Of a stretch of DNA of 64,000 nt, positions 43,240 through 53,031 are shown in pieces. Source of the DNA: J054 sp963850255. GTDB taxonomy: Bacteria; Pseudomonadota; Gammaproteobacteria; Steroidobacterales; GCA-2729495. The position numbers and the translations under genes were made by a program. Within the stretch, counting starts at the first letter, position 1. Each line of letters starts with the position of its first letter. The stretch covers positions 75,434 through 139,433 of the forward strand of contig CAWKLL010000028.1 in NCBI GenBank assembly GCA_963850255.1, given 5' to 3'. The notes under the pieces are model-generated. The model did no database searches. It had not been told where the DNA came from and was given only the letters and a program-made list of their open reading frames with translations.

Positions 43240-44010
43240 ATGCGTGTTCTCGCCGTCCTAGCCCTCGTCGGCTCCGCCGCCGCATTCGCCCCCTCCCCAT
43301 CGTAAGTTGTGTGTGTGCTTACAGCTGTAGCTCCTCTAGTTTTCGGGTTCGTTCGATTGGGGCAATCGCGGGAGTGGAAGGAGAAAAAAAAAACGACGAG
43401 CGATACCACCGCAGAGGGAGGGAGTTTGATGGGAGCAGTGGTTGAACTACGTTGGTAGTGTGTGTTGCTTTCCACGGTACCTGGTACACTAGAAGAATGG
43501 GCCTTGTTGCCTGCTGGACTGGACCAAAGCAATCGAGTGGAATGAACCTACCGGTAACCAATGGAACACCAGCACGCGCCTCCGAGGAGATGGCCGTCAT
43601 AATGTGGAGGCGGGGCCGTACCGCCGATTACCGACTTGTGTTGTAACGAGGAAGGCTGACGAAAGTTATCGCATCATGTGTTGGAAGATACACACATCTT
43701 CTGCAGGTGCCCTTGTCTCGAATTATTTCGTAAGCATGCGCCCTTTCCTCTCTCCTCACCCATAATACATACATCTCTCTCTCTCTCTCTATTTCAATCC
43801 ACAACCTATCGTCGCAACAACAACGACAGGGCCTTCGCCCGATCCGTCTCCCTCAACGCCGAGACCGAGGAGTGGACCGCCCCTCCCGAGTGGAAGGAGA
43901 AGGACTTCGAGGCCCAGATCAAGAAGCTCGAGAAGGAGGCCGAGGAGCGCCTGGACACCAAGATCGACGAGCTCAAGCGCAATATCGCCAGCGCCGGAAA
44001 GTCGGATTAA
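43240..44010 (+). CDS. Tiny plastid-targeted coiled-coil protein (2 exons)
   Basis: The exons are 43240-43301 (62 nt) and 43830-44010, joined in phase 2 across a 528-bp GT-AG intron, giving an 80-residue protein. Exon 1 encodes a signal peptide with the diatom plastid cleavage motif (MRVLAVLALVGSAAAFAPSP). Exon 2 encodes AFARSVSLNAETEEWTAPPE followed by a highly charged amphipathic helix (KDFEAQIKKLEKEAEERLDT). Codons are strongly biased (GCC, CTC, AAG, GAG), which suggests high expression, unlike the neighbours. Intron length is several times that of others in the window. I do not recognise the family. A structural or regulatory stromal/thylakoid peptide is possible but unproven. Confidence 0.72.
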
Positions 44011-44670
44011 ACTAACTCTCACGCACACACCAATGAAAATGAATTGATAAAATATTATTGGTGTTATGAAATGAACATCTGCGCACAGTTCGTCTTCTCT
44101 TTGACAATGCAGAGATATGCATTTATCAACGGGGGAGGCGTTTGGTTGCGTTGCGCGAGGCCGCGAGGCGAGTTAATAAAGTTGACTTGACTTGTGGTTG
44201 GAACTTATTGGAGGAATGCGCGGAATGCAGTGCTGTCTCCTCTGATACTTGATTTGGCTGTAGACTAATCTTTACTTTTCGATAAAGGGTATTTATTTAT
44301 TTGAACAAGATATGTGTAGTACTACTACAACTACGTCGTAGCAGGCTGGCATTCCGTGTGTACTACGAAGTCAAGTTGAACCTGACGTTGAAAAACAAGT
44401 TTAGCCCTCATATGCATGTTGCAATGTTTAGATTCGATACTAGGCCTACTGGAATGGCATAATCGTAGTCTATGTGGCCATGCTGTGAGAGCTTGAAGCA
44501 TAGGTTTTGGTATGAGGGAATTCTCAGACTCCAAAAATATTATATGTATGTTCCTAGTGTTGCATTTTCGCTAAAGTTTGATAGTAGTATTACCTTTTCA
44601 CTCTGTAAAGCCCATTGAAATTAATACATTATTAGCTGCGTGCTATTGGAACTCAACGTTACTCCAACCC
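44011..44670. other. 3' flanks between convergent genes
   Basis: This 660-bp AT-rich stretch has no gene. It should hold the 3' UTRs of the plastid protein and TSR2 genes. Confidence 0.5.
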
Positions 44671-45352
44671 TCATCTTGCCTTACGACCCTTACGGGGCAC
44701 TACGGGAGCAAATCCGTCATCGTCAAACTCAACCTGTGGCTTTTCCGGTGCAGCCTCACCCAGCTGTCTCGGCGGCGGGACACTGGCAGCCGGTTTGGAA
44801 GTTGGCAGCGGACCAAACAATCCCTCCGAGGCATACGACGAGGCCACCTGCTGCGCCGTCATTACCTGATCGACGGTACTACCAACACCTTCATCATCAT
44901 TACTCGTCGTCGTCCTCATCCAGTTCACCTTCAGTCTGCACCACAGCCTTGTGCGCTGGCATGGCCGCAACAACAGCCTGAGCATTGGCCACAACCTGTC
45001 GAGCGAGAGTAACATCGCCCACCCTACATCCCTCATACATTCTGTAAATAACATCTGCAAGTTGTCGTTCACTTCCATCCTCGAGGACGACGCTAAACTC
45101 CTCCTCCATGTACGACGCCAAATTATCTTCCAGCTCCTCTTGTGCCATCTTGGGCTTGCCTGAGGCATCGAATTGTTCGAATATGTTGGCCCGGAGATCT
45201 TCGGCCTTGGCCTTGGAATCCACGCCGCCCCAATCGCCTTCTACGGCTGTTCGGAGGGCCGACCAAGAGCGGAGAGCGGCTGTTACGCCCGCCTGAAACT
45301 CGGCTAGAGCGTCTACTGCTGGTCCCTGTGGTTGTTGTTGGAGGGCCGCCAT
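44671..45352 (-). CDS. TSR2: Pre-rRNA-processing protein TSR2, one frame break
   Basis: Tsr2 is a small escort chaperone that binds ribosomal protein eS26 and delivers it to the 40S precursor. ATG 45352 starts MAALQQQPQGPAVDALAEFQ. The Tsr2 domain follows: AGVTAALRSWSALRTAVEGD, FEQFDASGKPKMAQEELEDN, then LASYMEEEFSVVLEDGSERQ and VIYRMYEGCRVGD. The acidic linker in the GAC-rich stretch near 44905 needs removal of one base. The frame then reaches the family's conserved acidic tail, VEFDDDGFAPVVPRKGRKAR. Without correction the protein stops at DEDDDE. Total length is about 226 residues, which is normal. It is transcribed away from the Lto1 gene. Confidence 0.86.
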
Positions 45353-45698
45353 CACTACCGGTATTCTAGCCTACATAGTCATGTAATGACTGACTAACTT
45401 ATCCCTGGCGATTTCGATGGCTGTGCGAAAAAGCGGGAAGCAGTGCGCCAGCGACCAGCACACGGTCACGCGCCACGCCACGCGCGAAGGGTGAGAGGCG
45501 CCGCGCGGTCGCGCGGTCGGCATCCCGCGGTCGCCAGCATCTCCGCTCACTTCATCCGGCCGAAAGCTCCTGACATACCTACCAGTAGTACCTTATGCCC
45601 ACCCGAAGGCTCATCCTCTCCCTCCGCTCTTTGCTCGCAAACCTCATTAGCGACCAGCAGCTTTCGTAACTAACAGATTCCCCCCCTTTTAAGACAAA
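45353..45698. other. Bidirectional promoter region between TSR2 and LTO1
   Basis: This 346-bp GC-rich region separates two divergent ribosome-related genes and probably serves both. GCGCGGTCGCGCGGTCGGC-type repeats lie near 45502-45522. Confidence 0.5.
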
Positions 45699-46391
45699 AT
45701 GTCGTTGCCCATCAGGCCACCGCCGCGGGCAGATCCTCCTTCCTCATCACCTGAAACCAACTTTGAAGATCTTTGTTTAGACCCATACCAATCAAACTTT
45801 GACAGCGGGCGCAATGAAGGTCATGCCGCCGGATTGAAAGCTGGACATGACGAGGGAAGAAAGCTAGGACATCAGAAGGGATTGGAGGTTGGTATTGAGT
45901 TAGGATACATGCATGGGGTCGCTACGACAATACAGACTGAGGTGCTGCCAACAATGGCTCAAGAGGCGGAGGATGATTCCAATTCTATACGGCGTATGCA
46001 AAAGATTGAAAAGTCTATCGATGAACTGATTGAAGCAATCGACGGATTTCCCTCACCTGATGAGATATTTCGTCGTGAGGAGATACCCACCAGTTCTGGC
46101 GTTGTCGAGTATGATCATGTTGATGTGTTGCGTAATGATAGCGAGGGAACGCAGACGGCAGCAGCGATAGAAACGAATGGAAAAGCAGTGGACATATCTG
46201 GAAGGATGCAACGGATACGGGCCAAGTTTAAGCTATTATGTGTGCAGTTGAAGGTACCGGAACTGTCACTTACCAAAGTTATGGACGATGCGAAATCTAC
46301 TGCAGCAACTCCTTCCGAGAGTAACGAGACGAACAAAGAAGGAAGTTCCAAGGATACTGGTGGAAGTACCGAAGGGGATCAGGACTGGTGA
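45699..46391 (+). CDS. LTO1: LTO1-like adaptor of ribosomal Fe-S protein maturation
   Basis: A single-exon gene of 230 residues starts at ATG 45699. Residues about 28-70 hold the Yae1/Lto1 helical signature of spaced glycines: GRNEGHAAGLKAGHDEGRKL, then GHQKGLEVGIELGYMHGV. In yeast, Lto1 with Yae1 links the Fe-S protein Rli1/ABCE1 to the cytosolic Fe-S assembly targeting complex. That recruitment uses the C-terminal tryptophan of Lto1, and this protein indeed ends GDQDW. The central part is helical (RRMQKIEKSIDELIEAIDGF) and the tail is Ser/Thr/Glu-rich. At 230 residues it is longer than yeast or human Lto1. Yae1 shares the N-terminal motif, so the terminal Trp is the main ground for choosing Lto1. 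Confidence 0.78.
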   Translation: MSLPIRPPPRADPPSSSPETNFEDLCLDPYQSNFDSGRNEGHAAGLKAGHDEGRKLGHQKGLEVGIELGYMHGVATTIQTEVLPTMAQEAEDDSNSIRRMQKIEKSIDELIEAIDGFPSPDEIFRREEIPTSSGVVEYDHVDVLRNDSEGTQTAAAIETNGKAVDISGRMQRIRAKFKLLCVQLKVPELSLTKVMDDAKSTAATPSESNETNKEGSSKDTGGSTEGDQDW

Positions 46392-46549
46392 TGCGCTATA
46401 CCATGTAGACGCTACTATTTCCTATGTTTCGCAAAAATACAAATTATGTGAGCGTAGAATGATTGTATTTTATTGTATTGTAACAGAATACAAGGAAGGT
46501 ATCGCAAAAGAGTGCCTAGTTTAATGAAAGAGGCAGCGAAAGCGGAATG

Positions 46550-47578
46550 CTACTCTCTCCGCTTTATTTGCCGCGAAGACAAACGGCTCCTTATGGCCTC
46601 TATTAGCAACTCAACTATAAAAAGTAGGAAGCGAATGCCGCATCCATATGTGAACCACCAAAGCATATAATGTATTCGATAACTTTGTGTTGCGTTGGCG
46701 CTGTATGGCATGAGCATTTCATTTACATTAAGACCAGCATAAATCGATGCCGGAGTGATGATACCCACATAATATATAGACGCTACGGCGTTACCAACAG
46801 CTTGCCACATGATCCACTCAGTGGGCAGACGAAGGGTAGAACCAATGCCGCTGCTTTCGGCGTTCCGGCTACCGAATAACATCGCTGGACGCATTGAAAG
46901 TTCGCCGCAAATCACATAAGCAAGTGGAACCAAAAATAGATATAAAACATGACACATATATGCCACATTGTAAAGTACATCCCAGACGTCGTTGCCACCA
47001 TTACGAAGTATCGACGAAACATCACTAACCAACGAAAACAGGACAGGAAAGAGGGAGGGTAGGAAGGACAGCCAAGTTTGTAGTAGTCTATTTCGAAAGT
47101 CAATACATTTCCAGGGAGATATAAACGAGAACCCCGCCGACATGATCCAGAGCGTACCAACCGGCATACCAACAAATAACAACCATCTACCTGGATAGTT
47201 TGATCCCTCCCAGTGCAGTTTTGTCCAGGCAACGTAGGGGTACAATGTGAGAGTTGCAACCTTCATCCATAGTTTTGGATAGAGGAGTTGTGACGTGCCG
47301 GTTCTATTACTTGCACGGTCGTTGACCTCGTCAATACGTCCTAACTTTGGTCCAACTAGAGCCAATATCAACGCGCCGACGAGGATGAAGCCAACCCATT
47401 CCTGAAAGTGGCGTTCGGGTGATATGAACCACGTTCCGAGAAAACGCCAGCGGTTAGGTGGCAGGTTGGCGCATTTTATCTCGGGATAGTCCTTGTACGC
47501 GCGATAGCAAACATCACGCCAATCATGCGGATATTCATCAACTAGGCGCGGATTGAGGAAGCGGAAAGATAGCATCAT
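46550..47578 (-). CDS. Polytopic membrane protein, family not recognised
   Basis: A single-exon gene of 342 residues starts at ATG 47578 (MMLSFRFLNPRLVDEYPHDW). A soluble N-terminal segment of about 70 residues is rich in aromatic and charged residues (DVCYRAYKDYPEIKCANLPP). Seven or eight hydrophobic segments follow from about residue 75 to the end (WVGFILVGALILALVGPKLG; LFVGMPVGTLWIMSAGFSFI; VAYMCHVLYLFLVPLAYVIC; GIRFLLFIVELLIEAIRSRL). The tail is short and basic. No signal peptide, transporter signature or catalytic motif is evident. It is convergent with the Lto1 gene, 158 bp away. Confidence 0.7.
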   Translation of the reverse strand: MMLSFRFLNPRLVDEYPHDWRDVCYRAYKDYPEIKCANLPPNRWRFLGTWFISPERHFQEWVGFILVGALILALVGPKLGRIDEVNDRASNRTGTSQLLYPKLWMKVATLTLYPYVAWTKLHWEGSNYPGRWLLFVGMPVGTLWIMSAGFSFISPWKCIDFRNRLLQTWLSFLPSLFPVLFSLVSDVSSILRNGGNDVWDVLYNVAYMCHVLYLFLVPLAYVICGELSMRPAMLFGSRNAESSGIGSTLRLPTEWIMWQAVGNAVASIYYVGIITPASIYAGLNVNEMLMPYSANATQSYRIHYMLWWFTYGCGIRFLLFIVELLIEAIRSRLSSRQIKRRE

Positions 47579-47964
47579 CGTTTGCCGTGTCTGCCGGCCG
47601 CTGCGCCGCTGCTGCACACTACCGCCCGTTCCGGTGGTACTCTACTAGAGAATCTACTGTAGTATCACGACATGGTTGACCCTCTACTACATGTAGTATC
47701 TGCTCGGCGCCGGCGGATCGATTGGTCGCGACGGTGCGTCAATCATTTGCAACTGCGGCGGCGCGCAGTCTTGGATATTGTGTTCAGGTTGATGAGATGA
47801 GACTGCGATGCGAACCACTCACCATTCAGGCGGCAGAGCCCTCGCCTTTCGTTGCAAGCCACACAAAGAAAGATACCCCCCCCCCTTCGCCCGAAAGCAA
47901 GTGCACAAGAAGTCAGGTCGCGTCATCACATCTTTTCTCAGAGGCTAAGAAAAAAAAAACTATC
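47579..47964. other. Intergenic between divergent genes
   Basis: An open frame continues upstream from 47965 to 47722 but begins at TTG and lacks coding character, so I treat it as 5' UTR. A poly-A tract lies just before the chosen ATG. Confidence 0.5.
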
Positions 47965-49014
47965 ATGGTCGCCGCTTGCCTGAAACCATGTGAACGGACG
48001 GGCCTCATCGATGGTATGGGCGAGGAATATTCTCTCGACATTGGCGTTCGCAAGAAAAACTCGTTGTGCACCTTCTCATCATGTCTCTGGTTCTCAGTGG
48101 CGGTGGCTGCTATTGTATTCATTGTGGCCGTTTTTACCACCGATTCCATTGACAACATGTCTGCACAAAAGCAGATTGACTTGCTCAATGCTGATACTGT
48201 TGCTGGTGAAGTTTCATCGGGTTGCCAGTCTACTCTAATTATAATGAGGCATTGCGAGTTTACCACTGACGATGAACTAGGGGTTGAAGATGAGGAGGGC
48301 AATCAGCACTGTTCTGCTGTTGGGTTGGAACGCGCGGAATATATCCCCACTTTGTTTGGTGATGGGGCCAAGTGGCCGTTGCCGACGACGATTTATGCTA
48401 TGAAGCGTGATAGAGATGGTGTACGTGAGGGGGACGATCAAGTGAACTTGCGTGAGATTGAAACTCTTACTCCTCTGAGCGACAAGGCCGGTGTTGATAT
48501 TACCGTGCTGCATTCGGATGGAGGCGAGCGGCGGCTGGCAATGGAGCATTTCCATCATTTGGGATCAGGCGAGCTTTGTGATAAATCCACGGTAATTAGC
48601 TGGCAAGACAAGCGTATTGCCACTCTGGCTCAGTCACTCGGGTGCGGAGAGAACCAGGGCTGCCCGTTCAAGTACAAAAAGAGAGATTTTGACAAGGTGA
48701 GATATTCTATGATATATTGGCTGACAATTCGAGAGCAAATTTATGACATCGTAATTGATACCTTTCTAACATATACTTCGCTACTCTGCCTTTCGTCAAC
48801 TTTCGCTTTCAACAACATTCAGGTTTGGGTGCTAACGTACACATATTGGGAGATCGAGGACGACGAAGAGGAAGAGGATGGAGGGAACGATGAGAGTGGC
48901 AGAAGGGAATTGAAAAAGAAGAAAAAGAAGAAGAAGAAGACTATAACGTTTCAGGATGGATGGAATGTTCATGGAAGGGTCGTCAAGATGCACTTTCAGC
49001 CTTTGGCGCATTAG
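47965..49014 (+). CDS. Membrane-anchored histidine phosphatase superfamily protein (2 exons)
   Basis: The exons are 47965-48696 and 48823-49014, with a 126-bp GT-AG intron in phase 0, giving 307 residues. ATG 47965 is chosen; in-frame ATG 47797 is possible but adds unlikely sequence. A cytosolic stretch is followed by one membrane segment near 35-57 (SVAVAAIVFIVAVFTT). The phosphatase core begins STLIIMRHCEF, where the usual Arg-His-Gly is Arg-His-Cys. The region around YAMKRDRDGVREGDDQVNLR and WQDKRIATLAQSLG follows, and after the intron VWVLTYTYWEIEDD. The C-terminus has poly-Glu and poly-Lys runs. Such a fold may act on phosphosugars, phosphoproteins or be inactive. The intron has no stop codon and is a multiple of three, so retention would add 42 residues. 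Confidence 0.68.
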   Translation: MVAACLKPCERTGLIDGMGEEYSLDIGVRKKNSLCTFSSCLWFSVAVAAIVFIVAVFTTDSIDNMSAQKQIDLLNADTVAGEVSSGCQSTLIIMRHCEFTTDDELGVEDEEGNQHCSAVGLERAEYIPTLFGDGAKWPLPTTIYAMKRDRDGVREGDDQVNLREIETLTPLSDKAGVDITVLHSDGGERRLAMEHFHHLGSGELCDKSTVISWQDKRIATLAQSLGCGENQGCPFKYKKRDFDKVRYSMIYWLTIREQIYDIVIDTFLTYTSLLCLSSTFAFNNIQVWVLTYTYWEIEDDEEEEDGGNDESGRRELKKKKKKKKKTITFQDGWNVHGRVVKMHFQPLAH

Positions 49015-49628
49015 ATTACATTGTATGTAGACAACGCGAAGATGTATGTGTCATGATATTTCGATATCAACATGAAAGAGAGGCTATCACTGTGCTTGCA
49101 CCATGCAGCATACCTTTGTAGAGCCAGTAGTTTCTGCTCTTACTATTAGTATTGGTTATAGAAATAATCAGCAAAAGAGTGGCTACTACTACGTGTAGTA
49201 CATGTAGATCTACTTAACTTGTAGGATCTGTTTTCTTTCATCTGATCTGGTGAGCCGAAGTAAGTGATCATCGGGCAGAGCGCGAGCCCGCCTGCCTCGC
49301 GATGACGTTCGCGTGTCACACGGCCCGCGGCCGCAGCATGCAGTTGCAGACGCCTGCATGACGATTGCGGATATGACATGTGATGTGACCTTCGCTTCAG
49401 TCAACGTCTCAGGATGCGCCCAGCGACAGTCGTCGGACGGCAACAGCGCGCACAGCGCAACGGGCCGATAAAAGGGAAGAAGGGCAGGAGGGGTTGGCCC
49501 TCTAAACTCACCACGCGAGGCCGAGTTCTATTTGCAGGCAGAAAGAAGACAATCAACTCCAGCCGATATTTCATTATTTCTTCCATTGCTTGAAGGAGAG
49601 CAACCAAAAAAGTTCAGAGCGAGTAAGA
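49015..49628. other. Intergenic
   Basis: No gene is seen. Open frames on the minus strand lack support. The promoter of the gene at 49629 is expected near the right end. Confidence 0.5.
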
Positions 49629-50753
49629 ATGGCTACCAACAATATCTCGTCGGGCGGTATCCCGTATCCACGCTACGCCAAAAAGAAGCAAGTCAAAGGA
49701 ACGGCAGCCCAAGAGAGGCTCCGTGAGAAGATGTGGCGCCGCAACCGCTATCATCTAGTTGCATCTCAGTGCAAGAATTCAGTCGACGACGAGGAGTCGT
49801 ATCTCCATCACATTCTCGAGTCTCAGCAAGGCATTCTGTCGCCAATCAGTGCGTCGGCCCATGACACCAAGATGCGTCTGCTGCACGAACTGGCCGTCGA
49901 TCACGGTGACACACAGGGTCAGGGCTTCCGTGAGACCCTCGACGAATTGACAGACCTGCACACCTTGGCCGATTGGGATGCACGCGATGACCCCAACTTG
50001 GGTGGAATGTCCACCGACCGTCCTGTCCTCGAGGGGACGTGGATTACTCTGTCGAGACCCAACTTCCAAGGCTGTCTTGGCCAGAACTCTCATGGTGAAT
50101 ACCTCTACTCACTAGGTAGGATGGCATGGGATATGTTCTGTCCAACTGACCTAGTATGCAGCATCCAGGGCTCATTCAATCAAGTTGAGGTCATCCCCCT
50201 TCGAGAACGTGGAGAACTTGTTGAGGCCGTACCCAAGAGCCTCTCGAAGGAAATCAAGAACGGCGACACAGTCTTACGAAGTTACAACATCATCACAGCC
50301 TTTACCATTGAGGCGCATGATTCTAAGCTGGGACGGTCGTGCTCCAATCAGAATGTACGGTTCCCCATCAAGGGCATCATGACATCCTTTGGTTATTGCC
50401 TTCCCGATCCAGCTCATCCCACCAGACTAAGCGTTTGGTTTACCGGTGGCAGTATCGAAATCAATGACGACTTTGACCTCGAGCACTGGAAGGCAATATT
50501 CGGCGAAGCGCATCTAACCAAGCGCAAGATGTCTGGCCGAGCAAGAGTATTTGCCGCCAAGGTTATGATGGGTGCTAATCCTCCTGAGGAAACTGGCGGG
50601 ATGGATGACGATGGCACTATCAGCTTCACGCTGAATAGGCCTATTGGTGGTCATGGATCGGCCTATGTAGATAATCTTTACATGGATTCCAACATGCGTG
50701 TCCTCAAGAGCCAGACTGGGACGGTATATGCCTTTGCTAGGTTACCAAACTAA
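49629..50753 (+). CDS. Plastid lipid-associated (fibrillin-like) domain protein
   Basis: A single-exon gene of 374 residues starts at ATG 49629 (MATNNISSGGIPYPRYAKKK). The N-terminal 100 residues are basic and helical. From about residue 135 the sequence has a PAP/fibrillin-like barrel: LEGTWITLSRPNFQGCLGQN, YLYSLGRMAWDMFCPTDLVC and SIQGSFNQVE. SYNIITAFTIEAHDSK and RLSVWFTGGSIEIND lie in the middle, and a final strand ends VYAFARLPN. PAP proteins bind hydrophobic molecules in plastids, but no clear signal plus ASAFAP presequence is seen here, so a cytosolic or lipid-droplet place is as likely. The last 100 bp and 3' UTR are duplicated directly downstream. Confidence 0.62.
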   Translation: MATNNISSGGIPYPRYAKKKQVKGTAAQERLREKMWRRNRYHLVASQCKNSVDDEESYLHHILESQQGILSPISASAHDTKMRLLHELAVDHGDTQGQGFRETLDELTDLHTLADWDARDDPNLGGMSTDRPVLEGTWITLSRPNFQGCLGQNSHGEYLYSLGRMAWDMFCPTDLVCSIQGSFNQVEVIPLRERGELVEAVPKSLSKEIKNGDTVLRSYNIITAFTIEAHDSKLGRSCSNQNVRFPIKGIMTSFGYCLPDPAHPTRLSVWFTGGSIEINDDFDLEHWKAIFGEAHLTKRKMSGRARVFAAKVMMGANPPEETGGMDDDGTISFTLNRPIGGHGSAYVDNLYMDSNMRVLKSQTGTVYAFARLPN

Positions 50754-51002
50754 CCGTTCATGAGAGGCGAGATGATTTGACATCATTATATTTATTTGAC
50801 AAGAGATAGTGGAGGAGATCGGTGGTCATGGATCGGCCCATGTAGGTGTCCTTTTCATGGATTCCAATATGAGTGCCGTTTGAGAGCCAGACTGGTTTGG
50901 TATAAGCCTTTACGAGGACACCAAACTAACCTTTGCAGATTCATGAGAGGCGAGATGATTTGATATTTATATTTTGACAAAAGCAAGAGATAGTGGAGGA
51001 GG
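50646..51002 (+). repeat. Tandem duplication of the 3' end of the PAP-like gene
   Basis: 50646-50818 (last coding bases from GGTGGTCATGGATCGGCC through the UTR block AGATAGTGGAGGAG) is repeated with changes at 50821-51002. The second copy has lost the reading frame. Shared landmarks include CATGGATTCCAA, GAGCCAGACTGG and CATGAGAGGCGAGATGATTT. Confidence 0.85.
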
Positions 51003-51363
51003 ATGCAGCTGGAGCATTACCGGTGGAAGGATGGATTGTATCGCGTTTGTTATTTCATACAAAAATATTGCCTACAGTGTAACATTAGGCTACTAGAGTA
51101 GCTAGCTAATGGTGACTACCGGTACTACTGCAGCACCTGAGCGTTGTGCAGCAGCAACGTGCAGATTCCCATGGAACTCTCTAGCATTCGTTTCTGTGAT
51201 CTTTTGCAGCAGCCCCTCATTTATTTTTGTTTGCAGTCATTCTGTCATTCTGCATCGAAGCAAATCAGAGGACCGAAGCCTCGAATGTTGACCACTTGAA
51301 TGGCATCTTTCTACTCGTATGGTTTAAACCCGTTGCTTTGGCCTTCTTGCACCGCTCTTCGGA
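51003..51363. other. Intergenic 5' of the transporter gene
   Basis: No gene is seen in these 361 bp. Confidence 0.5.
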
Positions 51364-53031
51364 ATGGTAGGAGCTGGCAATCTACCAAGCAGAATCATTG
51401 ATGCTTCAGTTCCACATAATGCGAGCATCAGTAGTAGTACATCAGCAATTTCCGGTACAAATCCAGTTGATTCGTCCTTGGGACCGATATTTCCACCGCG
51501 CATACAATCACCGTTAGCCACATCGAGGCTTCCAGTAATCGCGCCGGTAGTATCACACCAGCGAGTGCTGAAAAGAAATTCCAACATAATAATGGCAGCG
51601 GCATCATCAACACCGAGAGGTCAGAGCGCCGAGGTATCCATGATGTCTCGGTGGACTGTAAAGAAATCCGCTTTCCTCATGAGCCTTTCAATGGCACTTC
51701 ACTTCTTTGGGTACGAATTCGCCAGATCATCGAACCTGTCTCTATTTACATCAAAGACAGTAGGCTTTGGTGGTAGTTCGTGGGCCTTTCCATTAGCCAT
51801 GTCATGCGTTAGTCCGCTATCTTTTCTCATGTTGCTAGGTTATGGCAGAGAGCTGGGATTGCGCGGACCAAGAGCTGCGCTTCGTAATAGCGGCCTATTG
51901 TGTGCCGTATTCCTCTGCTTGTCAGGAGGCGGTGCATCACTACTTGGTGTTGGCGCTGAAGGTTTGTTGTCATCCTCTAGTGTTTCTCTTCCCATTGTGG
52001 GCGACATGACTCCATCAAAGGCATTGATATGGGCATCCTTCATATTTCAGAATTCGTATGCGCACTTACTATACACGCAGCAGTGGAGCTTTATTGGGAG
52101 CGTACTAACTGCTGAGGAGGGCGCAACTCTCTTCTCAGCGATCGCTGGATTATCGTCTTTATCGTCAACAGCAGCTGGAGCGATACTAAGCATTACCGTT
52201 GATAAGATGGGGTTAGCTGGCTTGTTGGGTGTAGCAGGTACTACTTTAGTGGTTTCTATGATTCTTGCCGATGCTGCATACGGCATATCCGAGAGATATA
52301 ATTTCGATCCGGCTGAAGATATGAAGAGAAAGAAGAAAGAAAAGGATAAATCGGGCACAAGCAATTCATCACAAGAAATGGGGCTCATTGCAAAGTCTTT
52401 AGATATGTTTCGTCGTGTTCCAGTTTTGGGGGCACTGTTTAATGAAGTGGTTAGCTTCCAGAGCTTTGCAACTCTATTGAATATATGGATGGTGACAATG
52501 CTTAAGGATATCATATCTGATGATGCAGAAAGAGCAGCGTGGACGGGAAAATTTTATTCCTACGTCAATGGTGTGAGTGGCATCTTTCAATTCATTGTTT
52601 TGCCAATCTTTCTCAGAAGAGTTGATGTGAAAGTCATATGGCGAATTTTGCCCTTCGTGCCACTGTGCTGTATTCTATCCACGCAAGTTCAGCCATCTCT
52701 GAATTTGGTGGCGTTTTCATTCTTTGCGGCCAAGGTAATGGACTACTCTATTCGAAATGTACTGAACGAGATGATATATGTACCTCTGGACTTTGATAGT
52801 AGATATTTAGGAAAGGAAGTTATTGGAGTATTTGGCAACAGATTCGGAAAAAGTGGAATATCCTTGGTTTTATCGGGCTTGGGTTATGCCTTTGGCTCGT
52901 TTGGCGCCCAAGAACTATCGAGACTGACCGCTGTTGCTAGTTTGACTTGGTTTAGCTTTGCCTTCCGACTAAGCAATTACATTCCAAGAAAAGATGAGGC
53001 TACAGATGGTTCCACAAAGAAAGAAAAGTAA
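51364..53031 (+). CDS. TLC (ATP/ADP-type) transporter-like membrane protein
   Basis: A single-exon gene of 555 residues starts at ATG 51364. In-frame ATGs at codons 76 (MAAASSTPRG) and 92 are alternatives. About 90 hydrophilic Ser-rich residues precede a polytopic core of roughly twelve hydrophobic segments. The C-terminal part has the most telling stretch: AAKVMDYSIRNVLNEMIYVP, then DSRYLGKEVIGVFGNRFGKS and GISLVLSGLG. This resembles the conserved region of TLC nucleotide translocase-like proteins found in algae, chlamydiae and plastids, where a KEVIGxFGNRFGKSG stretch is kept. It probably carries a charged metabolite such as a nucleotide, but the substrate is inference and it may belong to a sister major-facilitator family. 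Confidence 0.62.
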   Translation: MVGAGNLPSRIIDASVPHNASISSSTSAISGTNPVDSSLGPIFPPRIQSPLATSRLPVIAPVVSHQRVLKRNSNIIMAAASSTPRGQSAEVSMMSRWTVKKSAFLMSLSMALHFFGYEFARSSNLSLFTSKTVGFGGSSWAFPLAMSCVSPLSFLMLLGYGRELGLRGPRAALRNSGLLCAVFLCLSGGGASLLGVGAEGLLSSSSVSLPIVGDMTPSKALIWASFIFQNSYAHLLYTQQWSFIGSVLTAEEGATLFSAIAGLSSLSSTAAGAILSITVDKMGLAGLLGVAGTTLVVSMILADAAYGISERYNFDPAEDMKRKKKEKDKSGTSNSSQEMGLIAKSLDMFRRVPVLGALFNEVVSFQSFATLLNIWMVTMLKDIISDDAERAAWTGKFYSYVNGVSGIFQFIVLPIFLRRVDVKVIWRILPFVPLCCILSTQVQPSLNLVAFSFFAAKVMDYSIRNVLNEMIYVPLDFDSRYLGKEVIGVFGNRFGKSGISLVLSGLGYAFGSFGAQELSRLTAVASLTWFSFAFRLSNYIPRKDEATDGSTKKEK

